6,034 nt of DNA from Microbacteriaceae bacterium (lineage in GTDB: Bacteria > Actinomycetota > Actinomycetes > Actinomycetales > Microbacteriaceae). Below are positions 5,928 through 6,034 of the stretch, piece after piece. The stretch is from NCBI GenBank assembly GCA_026785785.1, contig JAJAZI010000323.1, positions 1-6,034 on the forward strand, written 5' to 3'. The notes below the pieces were generated by a model, which was given only the letters and a program-made list of their open reading frames with translations, searched no databases and was not told the DNA's origin. The position numbers and the translations under genes were made by a program. How positions within the stretch are numbered: the stretch's first letter is position 1; each line of letters opens with the position of its first letter.

Positions 5928-6034
5928 CTACTTGCCGGCAACGCCAGCGCCCACAGTGAACACATGACCCTCAAGCACCGCAGGCTTTTCGAGCGGCTCG
6001 TCCGCATCCACTGGGGCGGGCGCGAGTTCTGCAC
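5928..6034 (-). CDS. Possible C-terminal end of a gene entering from the right edge
   Basis: One - strand frame is open from the window edge to TAG at 5930-5928, giving 34 residues: AELAPAPVDADEPLEKPAVL then EGHVFTVGAGVAGK. The composition (acidic, Ala/Pro/Val-rich, mostly G or C in third positions) is protein-like for this genome, more so than the other frames here. No family is recognised and the piece is short, so this could be a chance open frame or another remnant. Confidence 0.3.
   Translation of the reverse strand, partial: AELAPAPVDADEPLEKPAVLEGHVFTVGAGVAGK

Noticed and set aside
5964..6034. + strand ATG at 5964 opening MTLKHRRLFERLVRIHWGG to the window edge
   Set aside because: No Shine-Dalgarno site, no recognised family and only 23 codons visible; the - strand frame here looks slightly more protein-like.
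5399..6034. Single 211-codon - strand gene covering the right end
   Set aside because: Only its middle part resembles Hsp20; the rest is out-of-frame sequence, and it runs through the terminator and into the CHRD-like gene.

Overview
The window is GC-rich, with GC-heavy third codon positions and actinobacterial gene families: PF04122-type cell-wall-binding repeats, a DUF222/HNH (13E12-type) endonuclease and a secreted CHRD-like protein. I infer a high-GC actinobacterium, probably of the Microbacteriaceae. That assignment rests on family content and codon use only.

Layout. Positions 1-634 hold a TetR-family repressor on the + strand, cut at its N-terminus by the window edge. It converges on a secreted protein on the - strand (754-2166) with three 99-residue cell-wall-binding repeats and a C-terminal GerMN-like domain. 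A 205-bp divergent intergenic region (2167-2371) carries a perfect DnaA-box 9-mer. It separates that gene from an intact DUF222/HNH endonuclease-like gene (2372-3757, +). From about 3804 to 4785 the - strand holds the frameshifted, truncated remains of a membrane protein and of a GH26-like glycoside hydrolase. An intact secreted CHRD-like gene follows on the + strand (4906-5613), with a good Shine-Dalgarno site and a strong hairpin terminator (5629-5665). Beyond it, on the - strand, lies a both-ends-truncated fragment of a small heat-shock protein (Hsp20) gene (5688-5887). The window ends with a possible C-terminal gene end (5928-6034, -).

How it fits together. The four intact or edge-cut main genes look like separate transcription units (convergent, divergent or isolated), not an operon. 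The right half is a decayed region: three gene remnants on the - strand surround one healthy + strand gene. Two of them contain short direct repeats, one a 23-bp tandem duplication. I see no CRISPR array, tRNA, rRNA, insertion sequence or recognisable defence or biosynthetic system. The most interesting signals are the DnaA box in the divergent promoter region, the near-identical DNA inside the cell-wall-binding repeats, and the pseudogene cluster around the CHRD-like gene. I do not see convincing evidence of an undescribed system.
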